Positions 17,109 to 26,750 of a stretch of DNA of 64,000 bases are shown one piece after another. The DNA comes from Micromonospora polyrhachis (GTDB taxonomy: Bacteria > Actinomycetota > Actinomycetes > Mycobacteriales > Micromonosporaceae), in assembly GCF_014203835.1 (NCBI RefSeq), contig NZ_JACHJW010000001.1, forward strand, positions 2,627,176 through 2,691,175. The letters run 5' to 3'. The notes below the pieces were generated by a model. It searched no databases. It was not told the origin of the DNA and was given only the letters and a program-made list of their open reading frames with translations. The position numbers and the translations under genes were made by a program. Positions within the stretch are counted from its first letter, which is position 1, and each line of letters opens with the position of its first letter.

Positions 17109-17443
17109 GTGAACTCGTGGCATCACGCACAGTCAGCCGCCCGCAAGTAGGGCGGCGCTCCCGAGGACTATCTGCCGATCGAAGAATTCATCGACTCCTC
17201 GAAGCAGATCATCGGCGACGTACGCCACCGCGGGCGATATACCACCACACCGCTGGTATCTATCTCTGCCAGCGCATCTTCGGTGACACCCTGCGGATCG
17301 GCCGCAAACAGATCCCGGTACGGCTCATCGCCGAGCGGCACGTCCTGGAAGATCTCGGTTGGTTGCCCAGCCCGGCCGGGTGGATCGCCCGGCCCGGTAA
17401 GGCCCAGTTGGTGCTGCGGCTCAACTTGTCCGGTCGGCGATGA
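17109..17443 (+). pseudogene. Disrupted DUF6915-like gene
   Basis: From GTG 17109 the frame reads NSWHHAQSAARK, then TAG at 17148-17150 where relatives have Trp, then GGAPEDYLPIEEFIDSSKQI and IGDVRHR. At about 17231-17234 two extra bases shift the frame, after which IYHHTAGIYLCQRIFGDTL and VRLIAERHVLEDLGWLPSP continue in the next frame to a stop at 17443. The joined product would match the small DUF6915-type protein of about 110 aa. Two independent lesions mean this copy is dead unless sequencing errors are involved. Its tail overlaps the 3' end of the polyprenyl synthase gene on the other strand. Confidence 0.75.
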
Positions 17444-18452
17444 AGTCGCAGAGCGACTCCATCGCCCGGCGCGGCGCGGTGTCCGGCAGCGGCGAGAGCT
17501 GTTGCCGAGCCTCCTCGGCATAGCTGCGTACGGTCTCCCGCGCCCGCTTGAGGGCCGGTGACTCGCGCAGCAGGCCGAGCGCCTCGGCGTGCAGATCATC
17601 CTCGGTCACCGGGCCGGCGGAGAGGATGTCCCGCAGCCGGACCGACGCCGCGTCGGAGTCGTCCGAGGCGAGTGCGTAGAGCACCGGCAGGGTGGGCACC
17701 CCCTCGCGCAGGTCGGTGCCGGGTGTCTTGCCCGACTGCGTCGACTCGGAAGCGATGTCGAGCAGGTCGTCGGAGAGTTGGAACGCGACACCGATCGTCT
17801 CGCCGTAACCGGTGAGCGCCGCGATGTGCTCGGGAGACGCGTTGCCGAACATGCCACCGAACCGGGCGGAGGTGGCGATCAGCGAACCAGTCTTCTCACC
17901 GATGACATGCAGGTAGTGGGCGACCGGGTCGGCACCGGCCCGGGGACCTACGGTCTCGGCGATCTGGCCGTGCACGAGGCGGGCGAAGGTACGCGCCTGC
18001 AGCCGGACCGCCTCGGTGCCGAGGTCGGCCGCGAGGTCCGCCGCACGGGCGAACAGGTAGTCGCCGACCAGGATCGCCACCGAGTTGGTCCACCGCGAGT
18101 TGGCGCTCGGTGCCCCCCGCCGCACCGGTGCCTCGTCCATGACGTCGTCGTGGTAGAGCGTGGCAAGGTGGGTCAGCTCCATCACGACGGCGGCCGGCAC
18201 CACCTGCGCCGCCGTCGGATCGCCGAACTGGGCCCCGAGGGCCACCAGCAGCGGCCGGAACCGCTTGCCACCAGCCTCGACCAGGTGCCGGGCCGCCTCG
18301 GTGACCAACGGATCCGCGCTCGCCACACTGGCCCGCAACTCCGTCTCGACCGTCGCGAGCACGCCGAGCACCGACGCCTCCACCTGCGCGTCGACGAAGT
18401 CGAGCCCGATACTCGTCAGGCCGTCAGCCGGTCTCACCACGTGTCCAACCAT
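17421..18452 (-). CDS. Polyprenyl diphosphate synthase (menaquinone side chain type)
   Basis: 343 aa from ATG 18452 (MVGHVVRPADGLTSIGLDFVDAQ). Both Asp-rich prenyl-chain motifs are present: LYHDDVMDEAPVRRG and FQLSDDLLDIASES, with the GGKRFRPLL substrate site at the N-terminus. It extends isoprenoid chains. Placed directly downstream of nuoN, on the same strand 85 bases away, it most likely makes the long side chain of menaquinone (heptaprenyl/octaprenyl synthase, hepT/ispB-like). The exact chain length cannot be read from sequence. Confidence 0.88.
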   Translation of the reverse strand: MVGHVVRPADGLTSIGLDFVDAQVEASVLGVLATVETELRASVASADPLVTEAARHLVEAGGKRFRPLLVALGAQFGDPTAAQVVPAAVVMELTHLATLYHDDVMDEAPVRRGAPSANSRWTNSVAILVGDYLFARAADLAADLGTEAVRLQARTFARLVHGQIAETVGPRAGADPVAHYLHVIGEKTGSLIATSARFGGMFGNASPEHIAALTGYGETIGVAFQLSDDLLDIASESTQSGKTPGTDLREGVPTLPVLYALASDDSDAASVRLRDILSAGPVTEDDLHAEALGLLRESPALKRARETVRSYAEEARQQLSPLPDTAPRRAMESLCDFIADRTS

Positions 18453-18537
18453 GCCACACCGGCCCAAGCATTCCCGGTGGGGGGCAGCGTGACGGACGGC
18501 ACCGAAGAGCCCGGTCCGCCTCGCTGCCAACCTACCG

Positions 18538-20094
18538 TCATCGGACGAAGTCGGCGGCGCTGTTGGCCAGATCGAGCAGCGGGGCCGGGGCCACGCCGAG
18601 CACGAGGGTCGCCACCACACCGATGGCGAGCGCCAGCTTGGTCATCGCGCCGGCACGGGAGATGCTCGGTGTGGACTCGCCCGGCTCGGAAAGCCACATC
18701 ATCACCACGACCCGCAGGTACGGGAAGGCGAGGATCATGCTGCTCAGCACGCCGGCGATCACCAGCCAGGTCTGGCCACCCTCCAGAGCCGCCCCGAACA
18801 CCGCGAACTTGCTCATGAAGCCGCTGGTGAGCGGGATACCGGCGAAGGCCAGCAGGATGAACGTGAACAGCCCGGCATACAGCGGCGAACGACGCCCAAG
18901 CCCCGCCCAACGGGACAGGTGCGTGGCCTCACCGTCGGCATCGCGGACCAGGGTCACCACGGCGAACGCCGCGATCACCGAGAACCCGTACGCGACGAGG
19001 TAGAACATCGTGCTGGAGAGCCCTGCCTTGGAGACCGCCAGCACACCGACGAGCAGGTAGCCGGCGTTGGCCACGGAGGAGTAGGCCAGCAGCCGCTTGA
19101 TGTCGGTCTGGGTGACCGCCAGGATCGCGCCGACCAGCATGGTCAGCACCGCGATGGCCCCCAGGACCGGCCGGAACTCCCAGGTCGACCCGTCGAACGC
19201 GACGTAGAGCACCCGGAGCAGCCCACCGAAGGCCGCCACCTTGGTGCAGGCCGCCATGAAGCCGGTGATCGGGGTGGGCGCACCCTGGTAGACGTCTGGG
19301 GTCCAGACGTGGAACGGTGCGGCCGCCGCCTTGAAGAGCAGACCGATGGCGATCAGGGCGAGGCCGGCGAAGAGCAGGATCGGGCTGGCCGTCGACTCCG
19401 TCACCGACCGGTGGATGGTGCTGAAGTCGACGCTGCCGCCGCCACCGGCCGCCACCCCACCGGTGAAGCCGTAGACCAGCGCGATGCCGAAGAGGAAGAA
19501 CGCCGAGGCGTACGCGCCCAGCATGAAGTACTTCAGGGCCGCTTCCTGGCTGAGCAGCCGCCGGCGACGGGCCAGCGCGCACAGCAGGTAGAGCGGCAGC
19601 GAGAAGACCTCCAGCGCGATGAACATCGTCAGCAGGTCGTTCGCGGCGACGAAGACCAGCATGCCGGCGATGGCGAACGACATCAGCGGGAAGACCTCGG
19701 TCGCGCCGTTGGCGTTGCTGGCCTGCCGGCGGTCCTCCGCCGAGTCGGCGGTGATCGCGGCCTCCGCCACGAACGGCCCGCCCCGCTCCACCGAGCGCTC
19801 GCCGACGAGCAGCAGCGCCATGATGCCGAGCACGATGATCGCGCCCTGGAGGAACAGCGTGGGCCCGTCGATGGCCAGCGCCGCACCGGCGGTGGTCAAC
19901 CCCTTGCCGGAGTTCACCACCACCATCACCAGTGCCGCCACCAGCGTGGCCAGGGCCAGCAGGAACTGCACCAGTTGCCGGCGACGACGGGGCACGAAGG
20001 CCTCGACGAGTACACCGACCAGCGCGGCACCAACCATGATCAGGATCGGAGCGATGGCCGCGTAGTCAAAAGACGGCAGCTTGAGCTCGGTCAT
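18538..20094 (-). CDS. nuoN: NADH-quinone oxidoreductase subunit N
   Basis: 518 aa, an antiporter-like proton-pumping subunit in the membrane arm of complex I. About 14 hydrophobic segments are visible, with LEVFSLPLYLLCALARR and the family region PDVYQGAPTPITGFMAACTKVAAFGGLLR carrying the conserved Lys. It starts four bases inside nuoM and is the last nuo gene. Confidence 0.95.
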   Translation of the reverse strand: MTELKLPSFDYAAIAPILIMVGAALVGVLVEAFVPRRRRQLVQFLLALATLVAALVMVVVNSGKGLTTAGAALAIDGPTLFLQGAIIVLGIMALLLVGERSVERGGPFVAEAAITADSAEDRRQASNANGATEVFPLMSFAIAGMLVFVAANDLLTMFIALEVFSLPLYLLCALARRRRLLSQEAALKYFMLGAYASAFFLFGIALVYGFTGGVAAGGGGSVDFSTIHRSVTESTASPILLFAGLALIAIGLLFKAAAAPFHVWTPDVYQGAPTPITGFMAACTKVAAFGGLLRVLYVAFDGSTWEFRPVLGAIAVLTMLVGAILAVTQTDIKRLLAYSSVANAGYLLVGVLAVSKAGLSSTMFYLVAYGFSVIAAFAVVTLVRDADGEATHLSRWAGLGRRSPLYAGLFTFILLAFAGIPLTSGFMSKFAVFGAALEGGQTWLVIAGVLSSMILAFPYLRVVVMMWLSEPGESTPSISRAGAMTKLALAIGVVATLVLGVAPAPLLDLANSAADFVR

Positions 20095-21623
20095 CGGGCG
20101 GCCTCCTGGACGCTACCGACCGTCGGGGCGGGGTCAGACTTACCGACGTCCTGCATCGTGGCCTGGATGGCCGGGTTGATGACGTCGGTGACCGGCTTCG
20201 GGTAGAAGCCGAGCAGCAGGATCAGCGCGATCAGTGGCGCGACCACGATCTTCTCCCGCAGGTTGAGGTCACGGTGCATGGCCGGTATCCCGGACAGTGC
20301 GGGGTTGAGCGTGCCCTGGGTGGTGCGCTGCACCATCCACAGCACGTATGCGGCGGCCAGGATGATGCCGAGCGTGGCGATGATCGCAACCGGCTTGTTC
20401 ACCGTGAAGGTACCGATCAACACCAGGAACTCGGAGATGAACGGTGCCGTACCGGGCAGGGCGAGCGAGGCCAGACCCGCGAAGAACAACACCCCGGCGA
20501 GCAGCGGCATCAGCTTGCCAGCCCCGCCGAAGTCGCTGACCAGGGCGGAGCCCCGCCGCGCCACCAGCATGCCGACCACCAGGAAGAGCAGGCCGGTCGC
20601 CAGACCGTGGTTGAGCATGTAGAAGACCGCACCGGTACCGGCCTGGGTGGTGAAGGCGAAGATGCCGACACCGATGAAGCCGAAGTGCGCGATCGAGGTG
20701 TACGACACCAACCGCTTGAGGTCGTTCTGCCCGACCGCCAGCAGCGCGGCGTAGATGATGCCGATCACCGCCAGGCCCAGTGCCCACGGTGCGAACCACT
20801 TCGACGCCTCGGGGAAGAGCGGCAGGCAGTACCGCAGGATGCCGAAGGTGCCGACCTTGTCCATCACGCCGACGAGCAGCGCGGCGGCACCCGCCGGAGC
20901 GGCACCACCGGCGTCCGGCAGCCAGGTGTGGAACGGGAAGAACGGTGCCTTGATCGCGAAGGCGATGAAGAAGCCGAGGAAGAGCCAGCGCTCGGCCCCG
21001 GTCGACAGGTCGATCTGGGTCAGCGTCTGCCAGTCGAAGGTCTTGCCGCCGAGCACCCACAGGCCGATCACCGCGGCCAGCATGAACAGACCGCCGACCA
21101 GCGAGTAGAGGAAGAACTTGACTGCGGCGTACTGGCGCCGCTGGCCGCCGAAGCTTCCGATCAGGAAGTACATCGGGACCAGCATGATCTCGAAGAACAC
21201 GTAGAAGAGGAAGATGTCGGCGGCGGCGAAGACGCCGATCATCGTGGCTTCGAGGGCCAGCAGCAGGGCGAAGTAGACCGGGACGGACCGCTTGGCCTTG
21301 TCCGCGTCGTGCCAGGACGCCAGGATCACCAACGGCACCAGCAGCGCGATCAGCATCAGCATCACCAGCGCGATGCCGTCGGCGGCGAAGGTGAAGTTGA
21401 CGCCCCACTGCGGGATCCAGGCGTACGACTCGCGGAACTGGAGCCGGTCGCCGCCGACCTCGAACGCCACCCACATGACCACGGAGAGCGCGAGTACGGC
21501 GAGGGACCAGCCCAGCGCCACCAGCTTGGCCAGTTGCGTCTGACGGCGGGGTAGGCACACCACCACCAGCGCACCGACCAGCGGTGCGACGGTCAGCACC
21601 GAGAGGAAGGGGAAGTCGGACAT
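20091..21623 (-). CDS. nuoM: NADH-quinone oxidoreductase subunit M
   Basis: 510 aa antiporter-like subunit of the complex I membrane arm. Landmarks are FFEIMLVPMYFLIGSFGGQRR (conserved Glu), AFAIKAPFFPFHTWLPDAGG and VGVMDKVGTFGILRYCLPLFPEA. It overlaps nuoN by four bases and follows nuoL after 64 bases. Confidence 0.95.
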   Translation of the reverse strand: MSDFPFLSVLTVAPLVGALVVVCLPRRQTQLAKLVALGWSLAVLALSVVMWVAFEVGGDRLQFRESYAWIPQWGVNFTFAADGIALVMLMLIALLVPLVILASWHDADKAKRSVPVYFALLLALEATMIGVFAAADIFLFYVFFEIMLVPMYFLIGSFGGQRRQYAAVKFFLYSLVGGLFMLAAVIGLWVLGGKTFDWQTLTQIDLSTGAERWLFLGFFIAFAIKAPFFPFHTWLPDAGGAAPAGAAALLVGVMDKVGTFGILRYCLPLFPEASKWFAPWALGLAVIGIIYAALLAVGQNDLKRLVSYTSIAHFGFIGVGIFAFTTQAGTGAVFYMLNHGLATGLLFLVVGMLVARRGSALVSDFGGAGKLMPLLAGVLFFAGLASLALPGTAPFISEFLVLIGTFTVNKPVAIIATLGIILAAAYVLWMVQRTTQGTLNPALSGIPAMHRDLNLREKIVVAPLIALILLLGFYPKPVTDVINPAIQATMQDVGKSDPAPTVGSVQEAAR

Positions 21624-21687
21624 TATTCGGCCTTACCTCCGTCGTCAGTGCACGAGCCGCCGGTACCGGCGGGACGGATGAACGTGG

Positions 21688-23673
21688 TCACGCCAGCCAC
21701 CCCATCTGCACGGCCAGGAACGCCGCCACCACCAGCAGGGCACCGGCGAGGATCGACGTCGCATAGGACCGGACGAAGCCGGTCTGTAGCCGGCGGAGCC
21801 GGCCGGATCCGCCACCGACCGCCGCGGCCAGGCCGTTGACCAGCCCGTCGACGCCACGGTTGTCGAGGTAGACCAGGGCCCGGGTGAGGAAGATTCCGGG
21901 CTTCTCGAAGACCGCCACGTTGAACGCGTCGGTGTAGAGGTTGCGCCGCGCCGCGGTGACCAGCACCCCGGCCGGCTGCTCCTGTGGGGCGGTGCCCTTG
22001 CGGAACAGAACCCAGGCCAGGCCGACCCCGAGCACCGTGATCACGGTCGACAGGATGGTGATCATCGTGTGGGAGAGCACTCCGTGCGTCTCCTCAGCGC
22101 CCTCGGGCAGCACCGGGGTCAGCCAGTCGGGCACCGAGCTGGCCATCAGCGCACCCGCCCCAAGCGAGCCGATCGAGAGCAGGATCAGCGGAATAGTCAT
22201 GATCGGCGGCGACTCGTGCGGGTGGTCGATGTCCTCGGTCCACCGCTTCGGGCCGTGGAAGGTCAGCACGAAGAGCCGGGTCATGTAGAACGCGGTCAGG
22301 CCGGCACCGGCCAGCGCCGCGCCGCCGAACAGCCAGGAGGTCCAGTCGCCCCGCGCGAAGGCGGCGGCAATGATCGGCTCCTTGGAGAAGAACCCGGAGA
22401 ACGGGAACAGACCGATGATGGCCAGCCAGCCGGTGCCGAAGGTGATCCAGGTGACCTTCATGTACTTGGCGAGGCCACCGAAGCGCCGGATGTCCACCTG
22501 GTCCTTCATGCCGTGCATGACCGAACCCGCGCCGAGGAACATGTTGGCCTTGAAGAAGCCGTGCGCCAGCAGGTGGACGATGGCCAGGGCGTACGCCCCA
22601 CCACCGAGTCCGACGCCGAGGAACATGTAGCCGATCTGGCTCACCGTCGACCAGGCGAGCACCCGCTTGATGTCGTCCTTGGCCGCACCGATGATGCAGC
22701 CCATCAGCAGGGTCAGCGCACCGACGCTGACCACCACCGTCTGCAGGGTGGTGTTGGCCGAGAAGACCGGGTTGGACCGGGCGATCAGGTAGACACCGGC
22801 GGTCACCATCGTCGCGGCGTGGATCAGGGCGGAGACCGGGGTCGGGCCCTCCATCGCGTCGGGCAACCAGGCCTGGAGCGGGAACTGACCGGACTTACCG
22901 GTCGCACCGAGCAGAAGCAGCAGACCCATCACCAGTACGGTGCCGGCGGCCAGCCCGCTGACGCCGTTGAACACGTCGTCGTACTGGGTGCTGCCGAGCG
23001 TCGCGAACATCAGGAAGATGGCGATCGCCAGACCCGCGTCACCGACGCGGTTCATCAGGAACGCCTTCTTGCCGGCGGTCGCCGCCGAGGGCCGGTCGTA
23101 CCAGAAGGAGATCAGCAGGTACGACGCCACACCGACGCCTTCCCAGCCGAAGTAGAGCATCACGTAGTTGTTGCCGAGCACCAGCAGGAGCATCGCGGCA
23201 ACGAAGAGGTTGAAGTAGGCGAAGAACCGGCGCCGCCCCGGGTCGTGGGACATGTAACCCACGGCGTACAGGTGGATCAGGAAGCCCACACCGGTGATCA
23301 GCAGTACGAAGACCGCAGCCAGCGGGTCGAAGAGCAGGCCGAAGTCCACCTTGAAGTCGCCGACGGCGATGAACTCCCAGAGGCTGCGCTCCACGGACCG
23401 GTTCTCCAGGCCGCGCAGCTGGAAGAAGTAGGTGACGCCGAGCACGAAGGCGGCTCCGACGCTGGCCACCCCCAGCCAGTGGCCCCACCGGTCAGCCCGG
23501 CGACCGAGCAGCAGCAGGATCGCCGCGCTCACCAGCGGGATGGCCACCAGCAGCCACACACTGTTCAGCAACCCACTCGCCGAGGCGTACTCGATGGCGC
23601 CGGCCGGCACCGCCGGCCCGTCGGCGACCACCGTCACCGCCCCGGTCTGGGCGCTCCACAAGGTCTCTACCAC
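21688..23673 (-). CDS. nuoL: NADH-quinone oxidoreductase subunit L
   Basis: 661 aa, the distal antiporter-like subunit with the long lateral helix. Motifs are YFGWEGVGVASYLLISFWYDRP, GKSGQFPLQAWLPDAMEGPTPVSALIHAATMVTAGVYL and a C-terminal amphipathic region ending in a last membrane segment (TSILAGALLVVAAFLAVQMG). Twelve bases separate it from nuoK. Confidence 0.95.
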   Translation of the reverse strand: MVETLWSAQTGAVTVVADGPAVPAGAIEYASASGLLNSVWLLVAIPLVSAAILLLLGRRADRWGHWLGVASVGAAFVLGVTYFFQLRGLENRSVERSLWEFIAVGDFKVDFGLLFDPLAAVFVLLITGVGFLIHLYAVGYMSHDPGRRRFFAYFNLFVAAMLLLVLGNNYVMLYFGWEGVGVASYLLISFWYDRPSAATAGKKAFLMNRVGDAGLAIAIFLMFATLGSTQYDDVFNGVSGLAAGTVLVMGLLLLLGATGKSGQFPLQAWLPDAMEGPTPVSALIHAATMVTAGVYLIARSNPVFSANTTLQTVVVSVGALTLLMGCIIGAAKDDIKRVLAWSTVSQIGYMFLGVGLGGGAYALAIVHLLAHGFFKANMFLGAGSVMHGMKDQVDIRRFGGLAKYMKVTWITFGTGWLAIIGLFPFSGFFSKEPIIAAAFARGDWTSWLFGGAALAGAGLTAFYMTRLFVLTFHGPKRWTEDIDHPHESPPIMTIPLILLSIGSLGAGALMASSVPDWLTPVLPEGAEETHGVLSHTMITILSTVITVLGVGLAWVLFRKGTAPQEQPAGVLVTAARRNLYTDAFNVAVFEKPGIFLTRALVYLDNRGVDGLVNGLAAAVGGGSGRLRRLQTGFVRSYATSILAGALLVVAAFLAVQMGWLA

Positions 23674-23685
23674 TCCGGGGCCCCT

Positions 23686-23985
23686 TTAGTACTTCAGCAG
23701 GTTGGCGTCGTCGACGCTGGCAGAGCGCCGAGTCCGGAAGATCGACATGATGATGGCCAGGCCGACCACCACCTCCGCCGCCGCGACCACCATGACGAAG
23801 AACGCCATGACCTGGCCGTTGAGGTCGCCGTTGATCCGGCTGAAGGTGACCAGCGTCAGGTTGGCCGCGTTGAGCATCAGCTCGACGCACATGAACAGGA
23901 TGATGGCGTTACGCCGGATCAGCACACCCGCCGCACCGATGGTGAACAGCACCGCGGCGAGGATCAGGTAGTAGTCGGGAGTCAC
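23686..23985 (-). CDS. nuoK: NADH-quinone oxidoreductase subunit K
   Basis: 99 aa with three membrane helices and the two conserved glutamates of the family: Glu36 in [13 protein letters not shown] and a second in [12 protein letters not shown]. It relays protons in the complex I membrane arm. It overlaps nuoJ by four bases. Confidence 0.95.
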   Translation of the reverse strand: MTPDYYLILAAVLFTIGAAGVLIRRNAIILFMCVELMLNAANLTLVTFSRINGDLNGQVMAFFVMVVAAAEVVVGLAIIMSIFRTRRSASVDDANLLKY

Positions 23986-24755
23986 TTCTCGGTTCCCTTC
24001 GGAGCAGCCTCCGTCGGAGTCAGCTCACGGGTGGGCAGGATCTCGGCGAACGGGGCCTCGGTCAGGCTGCCGTCCGGCAGGCGGGCAGGCGTGACCACCG
24101 AGGAGGAGGTCGCGAAAATGCCGGGCCCGGGCTTCGGACCGGGGTACGAGCCGGGAGCGAAGCGCGCCTTCATCTGCTCCACCTGGGAGCGCCGCTCGCC
24201 CTTGCGGCGCTCGATGTAGGCCAGCACCATCGCGCCCACCGCTGCCGTGATGAGCAACGCCGAGGTGATCTCGAAGGCGAAGACGTACCTGGTGAAGAGC
24301 AGCCCAGCGATGCCCTGCACGTTGCCGGACGCGTTTGCCTGCTCCAGCCCGACCGCCTCGATGCCGCCGACGGCCCGGTACACCCCGGTGCCCATCAGTG
24401 CGGCGAAGCCGATCCCGAGCGCGATGCCCGCGACCCGCTGTCCGCGTAACGGCTCGATGAGCGAGTCGGTGGTGTCTCGGCCCACCAGCATCAGGACGAA
24501 CAGGAAGAGCATCATGATGGCGCCGGTGTAGACGATGATCTGCACCATGCCGATGAACGGCCCCGACTGCATCACGTAGAACGCGCCGAGGCACAGCATG
24601 GTGAGCACCAGCCAGAGCGCCGAGTGCACGGCGTTGCGGGACGCCACCATGCCGATCGCCCCGATCAGGGCGAGCGGAGCGAGGACCCAGAACGCGATCT
24701 CCTCGCCGGTGGATACGCCGCCCGCCGCGGCGAGCACCGCCTGCCCGCTCGTCAT
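23982..24755 (-). CDS. nuoJ: NADH-quinone oxidoreductase subunit J
   Basis: 257 aa. Five membrane helices fill the first 175 residues, including the [19 protein letters not shown] segment (pi-bulge helix of complex I). The ~80-residue polar C-terminal tail ([25 protein letters not shown]) is longer than in E. coli NuoJ and is common in actinobacteria. It overlaps nuoI and nuoK by four bases each. Confidence 0.95.
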   Translation of the reverse strand: MTSGQAVLAAAGGVSTGEEIAFWVLAPLALIGAIGMVASRNAVHSALWLVLTMLCLGAFYVMQSGPFIGMVQIIVYTGAIMMLFLFVLMLVGRDTTDSLIEPLRGQRVAGIALGIGFAALMGTGVYRAVGGIEAVGLEQANASGNVQGIAGLLFTRYVFAFEITSALLITAAVGAMVLAYIERRKGERRSQVEQMKARFAPGSYPGPKPGPGIFATSSSVVTPARLPDGSLTEAPFAEILPTRELTPTEAAPKGTEK

Positions 24756-25336
24756 GAGGTCACTCCAGTCGGCTCAGACCCGTCAACCTCGCTGGCCTCG
24801 GCCCACGGCGCGCGCTCGGCACCGGCCGAGATGCCCGGATTGGTGAGGGCACCCAAGTAGTAGTCCTTCTCGGAGTCGCCCAGCCGCATCGGGTGCGGCG
24901 GCTGCTCCATACCCGGCAGCAGCGGTGCCAACAGCTGCTCCTTGGTGAAGATCAGGTCCTGCCGGGAGTCGCGCGCCAACTCGTACTCGTTGCTCATCGT
25001 CAACGAGCGGGTCGGGCACGCCTCGATACACAGGCCGCAGAAGATGCACCGGGCGTAGTTGATCTGGTACGTCTTCGCGTACCGCTCGCCCGGCGAGAAC
25101 CGCTGCTCCTCGGTGTTGTCGCCACCCTCGACGTAGATCGCGTCCGCGGGGCAGGCCCAGGCGCACAGCTCGCAGCCGATGCACTTCTCCAGCCCGTCCG
25201 GGTGCCGGTTGAGGATGTGCCGCCCGTGGTAACGGGGCGCGGAGACCGGCGGCTTGAACGGGTAGTCGGTGGTGATGACCTTCCGGAACATGTGGGAGAA
25301 GGTCACCCCGAACCCTTTGAAGAATCCGAACGCCAT
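24752..25336 (-). CDS. nuoI: NADH-quinone oxidoreductase subunit I
   Basis: 194 aa from ATG 25336, preceded by AAGGAGG; the frame is open further upstream inside nuoH, but that is not family-like. Two 4Fe-4S ferredoxin motifs are clear: [12 protein letters not shown] and [12 protein letters not shown], which hold clusters N6a and N6b. It starts one base after the nuoH stop. Confidence 0.95.
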   Translation of the reverse strand: MAFGFFKGFGVTFSHMFRKVITTDYPFKPPVSAPRYHGRHILNRHPDGLEKCIGCELCAWACPADAIYVEGGDNTEEQRFSPGERYAKTYQINYARCIFCGLCIEACPTRSLTMSNEYELARDSRQDLIFTKEQLLAPLLPGMEQPPHPMRLGDSEKDYYLGALTNPGISAGAERAPWAEASEVDGSEPTGVTS

Positions 25337-25337
25337 C

Positions 25338-26750
25338 TCACACCTCCTTGCCGGCCGCGCCGGAGTCGTCGTTCGTGGTGGTCGTCGTTGCCCCACCATC
25401 GGTGCCGTCGCGATGGCTGCTGGCCATGGCCGGCTGCCGTTCGGCAACCGAACGTCGGGCCCGTGGACTCGGCGGCACCTGCAGGTCGAGCGGTGGCAAC
25501 GGGAAGCTGCCGACCGGTCGGCTCGCCACCTGTTCCTCCAGGCTGGGCAAGGTGGGCTTCTTCCGCTCCGGCCACAGGAGTGCGACCAGTAGGACGCCGA
25601 CAACGGCCCCACCGATGATCAGGTAGCGGGTGGTGTCGGCCACGTTCTGGTTCTGCAGGGTCCGGATGCCGGCCAGGGCGAGGATCCACACCAGGTTGAC
25701 CGGGATCAGCACCTTCCAACCGAACCGCATGAACTGGTCGTACCGCAGCCGGGGAAGCGTGGCCCGCAGCCAGATGAACCCGAAGAGCAGCACCAGCACC
25801 TTGCCGAAGAACCAGAGCATCGGCCACCAACCGGAGTTGGCACCCTCCCAGATGCTGATCGGCCACGGTGCCCGCCAGCCGCCCAGGAACAGCGTGGTGC
25901 AGACCGCCGACACGGTGATCATGTTGATGTACTCGGCGAGGAAGAACATCGCGAACTTGAACGACGAGTACTCGGTGTGGAAGCCGCCGACCAGTTCGGA
26001 CTCCGCCTCGGGCAGGTCGAACGGGGCCCGGTTGGTCTCCCCCACCGCGGAGATCACGTAGATGATGAAGCTCGGGATGAGCAGGATCGCGTACCAGCTG
26101 GGGGCGGTGACCTCGAACCCGAAGAGGTTGATCGGGTTTCCGTGCTCCTGGGCCCGGACGATCTCGGAGGTCGACATCGTGCCGGCCGTCATGAAGACCG
26201 CGACGAAGGAGAGCCCCATCGCGACCTCGTACGAGATCATCTGCGCGCCCGAGCGCAGGCCGCCGAGGAGCGGGTAGGTCGAGCCGGACGCCCAACCGGC
26301 GAGCACCACGCCGTAGATGCCGATCGAGGCGCAGGCCAGCACCACCAGCACCGAGACCGGGGTGTCGGTCAGCTGCAGCGGCGTACGCTCACCGAACATC
26401 GACACCATCGGCCCGAACGGGATCACCGCGAAGGCGGTGAAGGCACAGACGGCGGAGATCACCGGAGCCAGGAAGTAGACCACCTTGTCCGCGGTGAACG
26501 GGATGATCTCTTCCTTGAAGGGCAGCTTGAGACCGTCGGTCAGCGACTGGAGCCAGCCGTTCGGCCCGACCTGGTTGGGGCCGGGCCGCTGCGCCATCCG
26601 CGCGACGACCTTACGCTCGTAGTTGATCGTGAAGAGGGTCAGCAGCAGCAGCATCACGAAGAGGCCGAGCACCTTGATCAGGACGATCCACCACACGTCC
26701 TTGCCGAAGTCGGCGAGGGTGGGGCCCTCCGCGAGATAGGTCGGAATCAC
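25338..26750 (-). CDS. nuoH: NADH-quinone oxidoreductase subunit H
   Basis: 470 aa membrane subunit that forms part of the quinone chamber. Motifs are [21 protein letters not shown] and [20 protein letters not shown], with a conserved loop of acidic residues. The ~60-residue hydrophilic C-terminal tail ([19 protein letters not shown] onward) is an actinobacterial-type extension not found in E. coli. It overlaps nuoG by four bases. Confidence 0.95.
   Translation of the reverse strand: MIPTYLAEGPTLADFGKDVWWIVLIKVLGLFVMLLLLTLFTINYERKVVARMAQRPGPNQVGPNGWLQSLTDGLKLPFKEEIIPFTADKVVYFLAPVISAVCAFTAFAVIPFGPMVSMFGERTPLQLTDTPVSVLVVLACASIGIYGVVLAGWASGSTYPLLGGLRSGAQMISYEVAMGLSFVAVFMTAGTMSTSEIVRAQEHGNPINLFGFEVTAPSWYAILLIPSFIIYVISAVGETNRAPFDLPEAESELVGGFHTEYSSFKFAMFFLAEYINMITVSAVCTTLFLGGWRAPWPISIWEGANSGWWPMLWFFGKVLVLLFGFIWLRATLPRLRYDQFMRFGWKVLIPVNLVWILALAGIRTLQNQNVADTTRYLIIGGAVVGVLLVALLWPERKKPTLPSLEEQVASRPVGSFPLPPLDLQVPPSPRARRSVAERQPAMASSHRDGTDGGATTTTTNDDSGAAGKEV

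Noticed and set aside
22069-24219. 716-codon plus-strand frame across nuoL and nuoK
   Set aside because: Antisense to clear complex I genes; product is a His/Gln/Arg-rich shadow.
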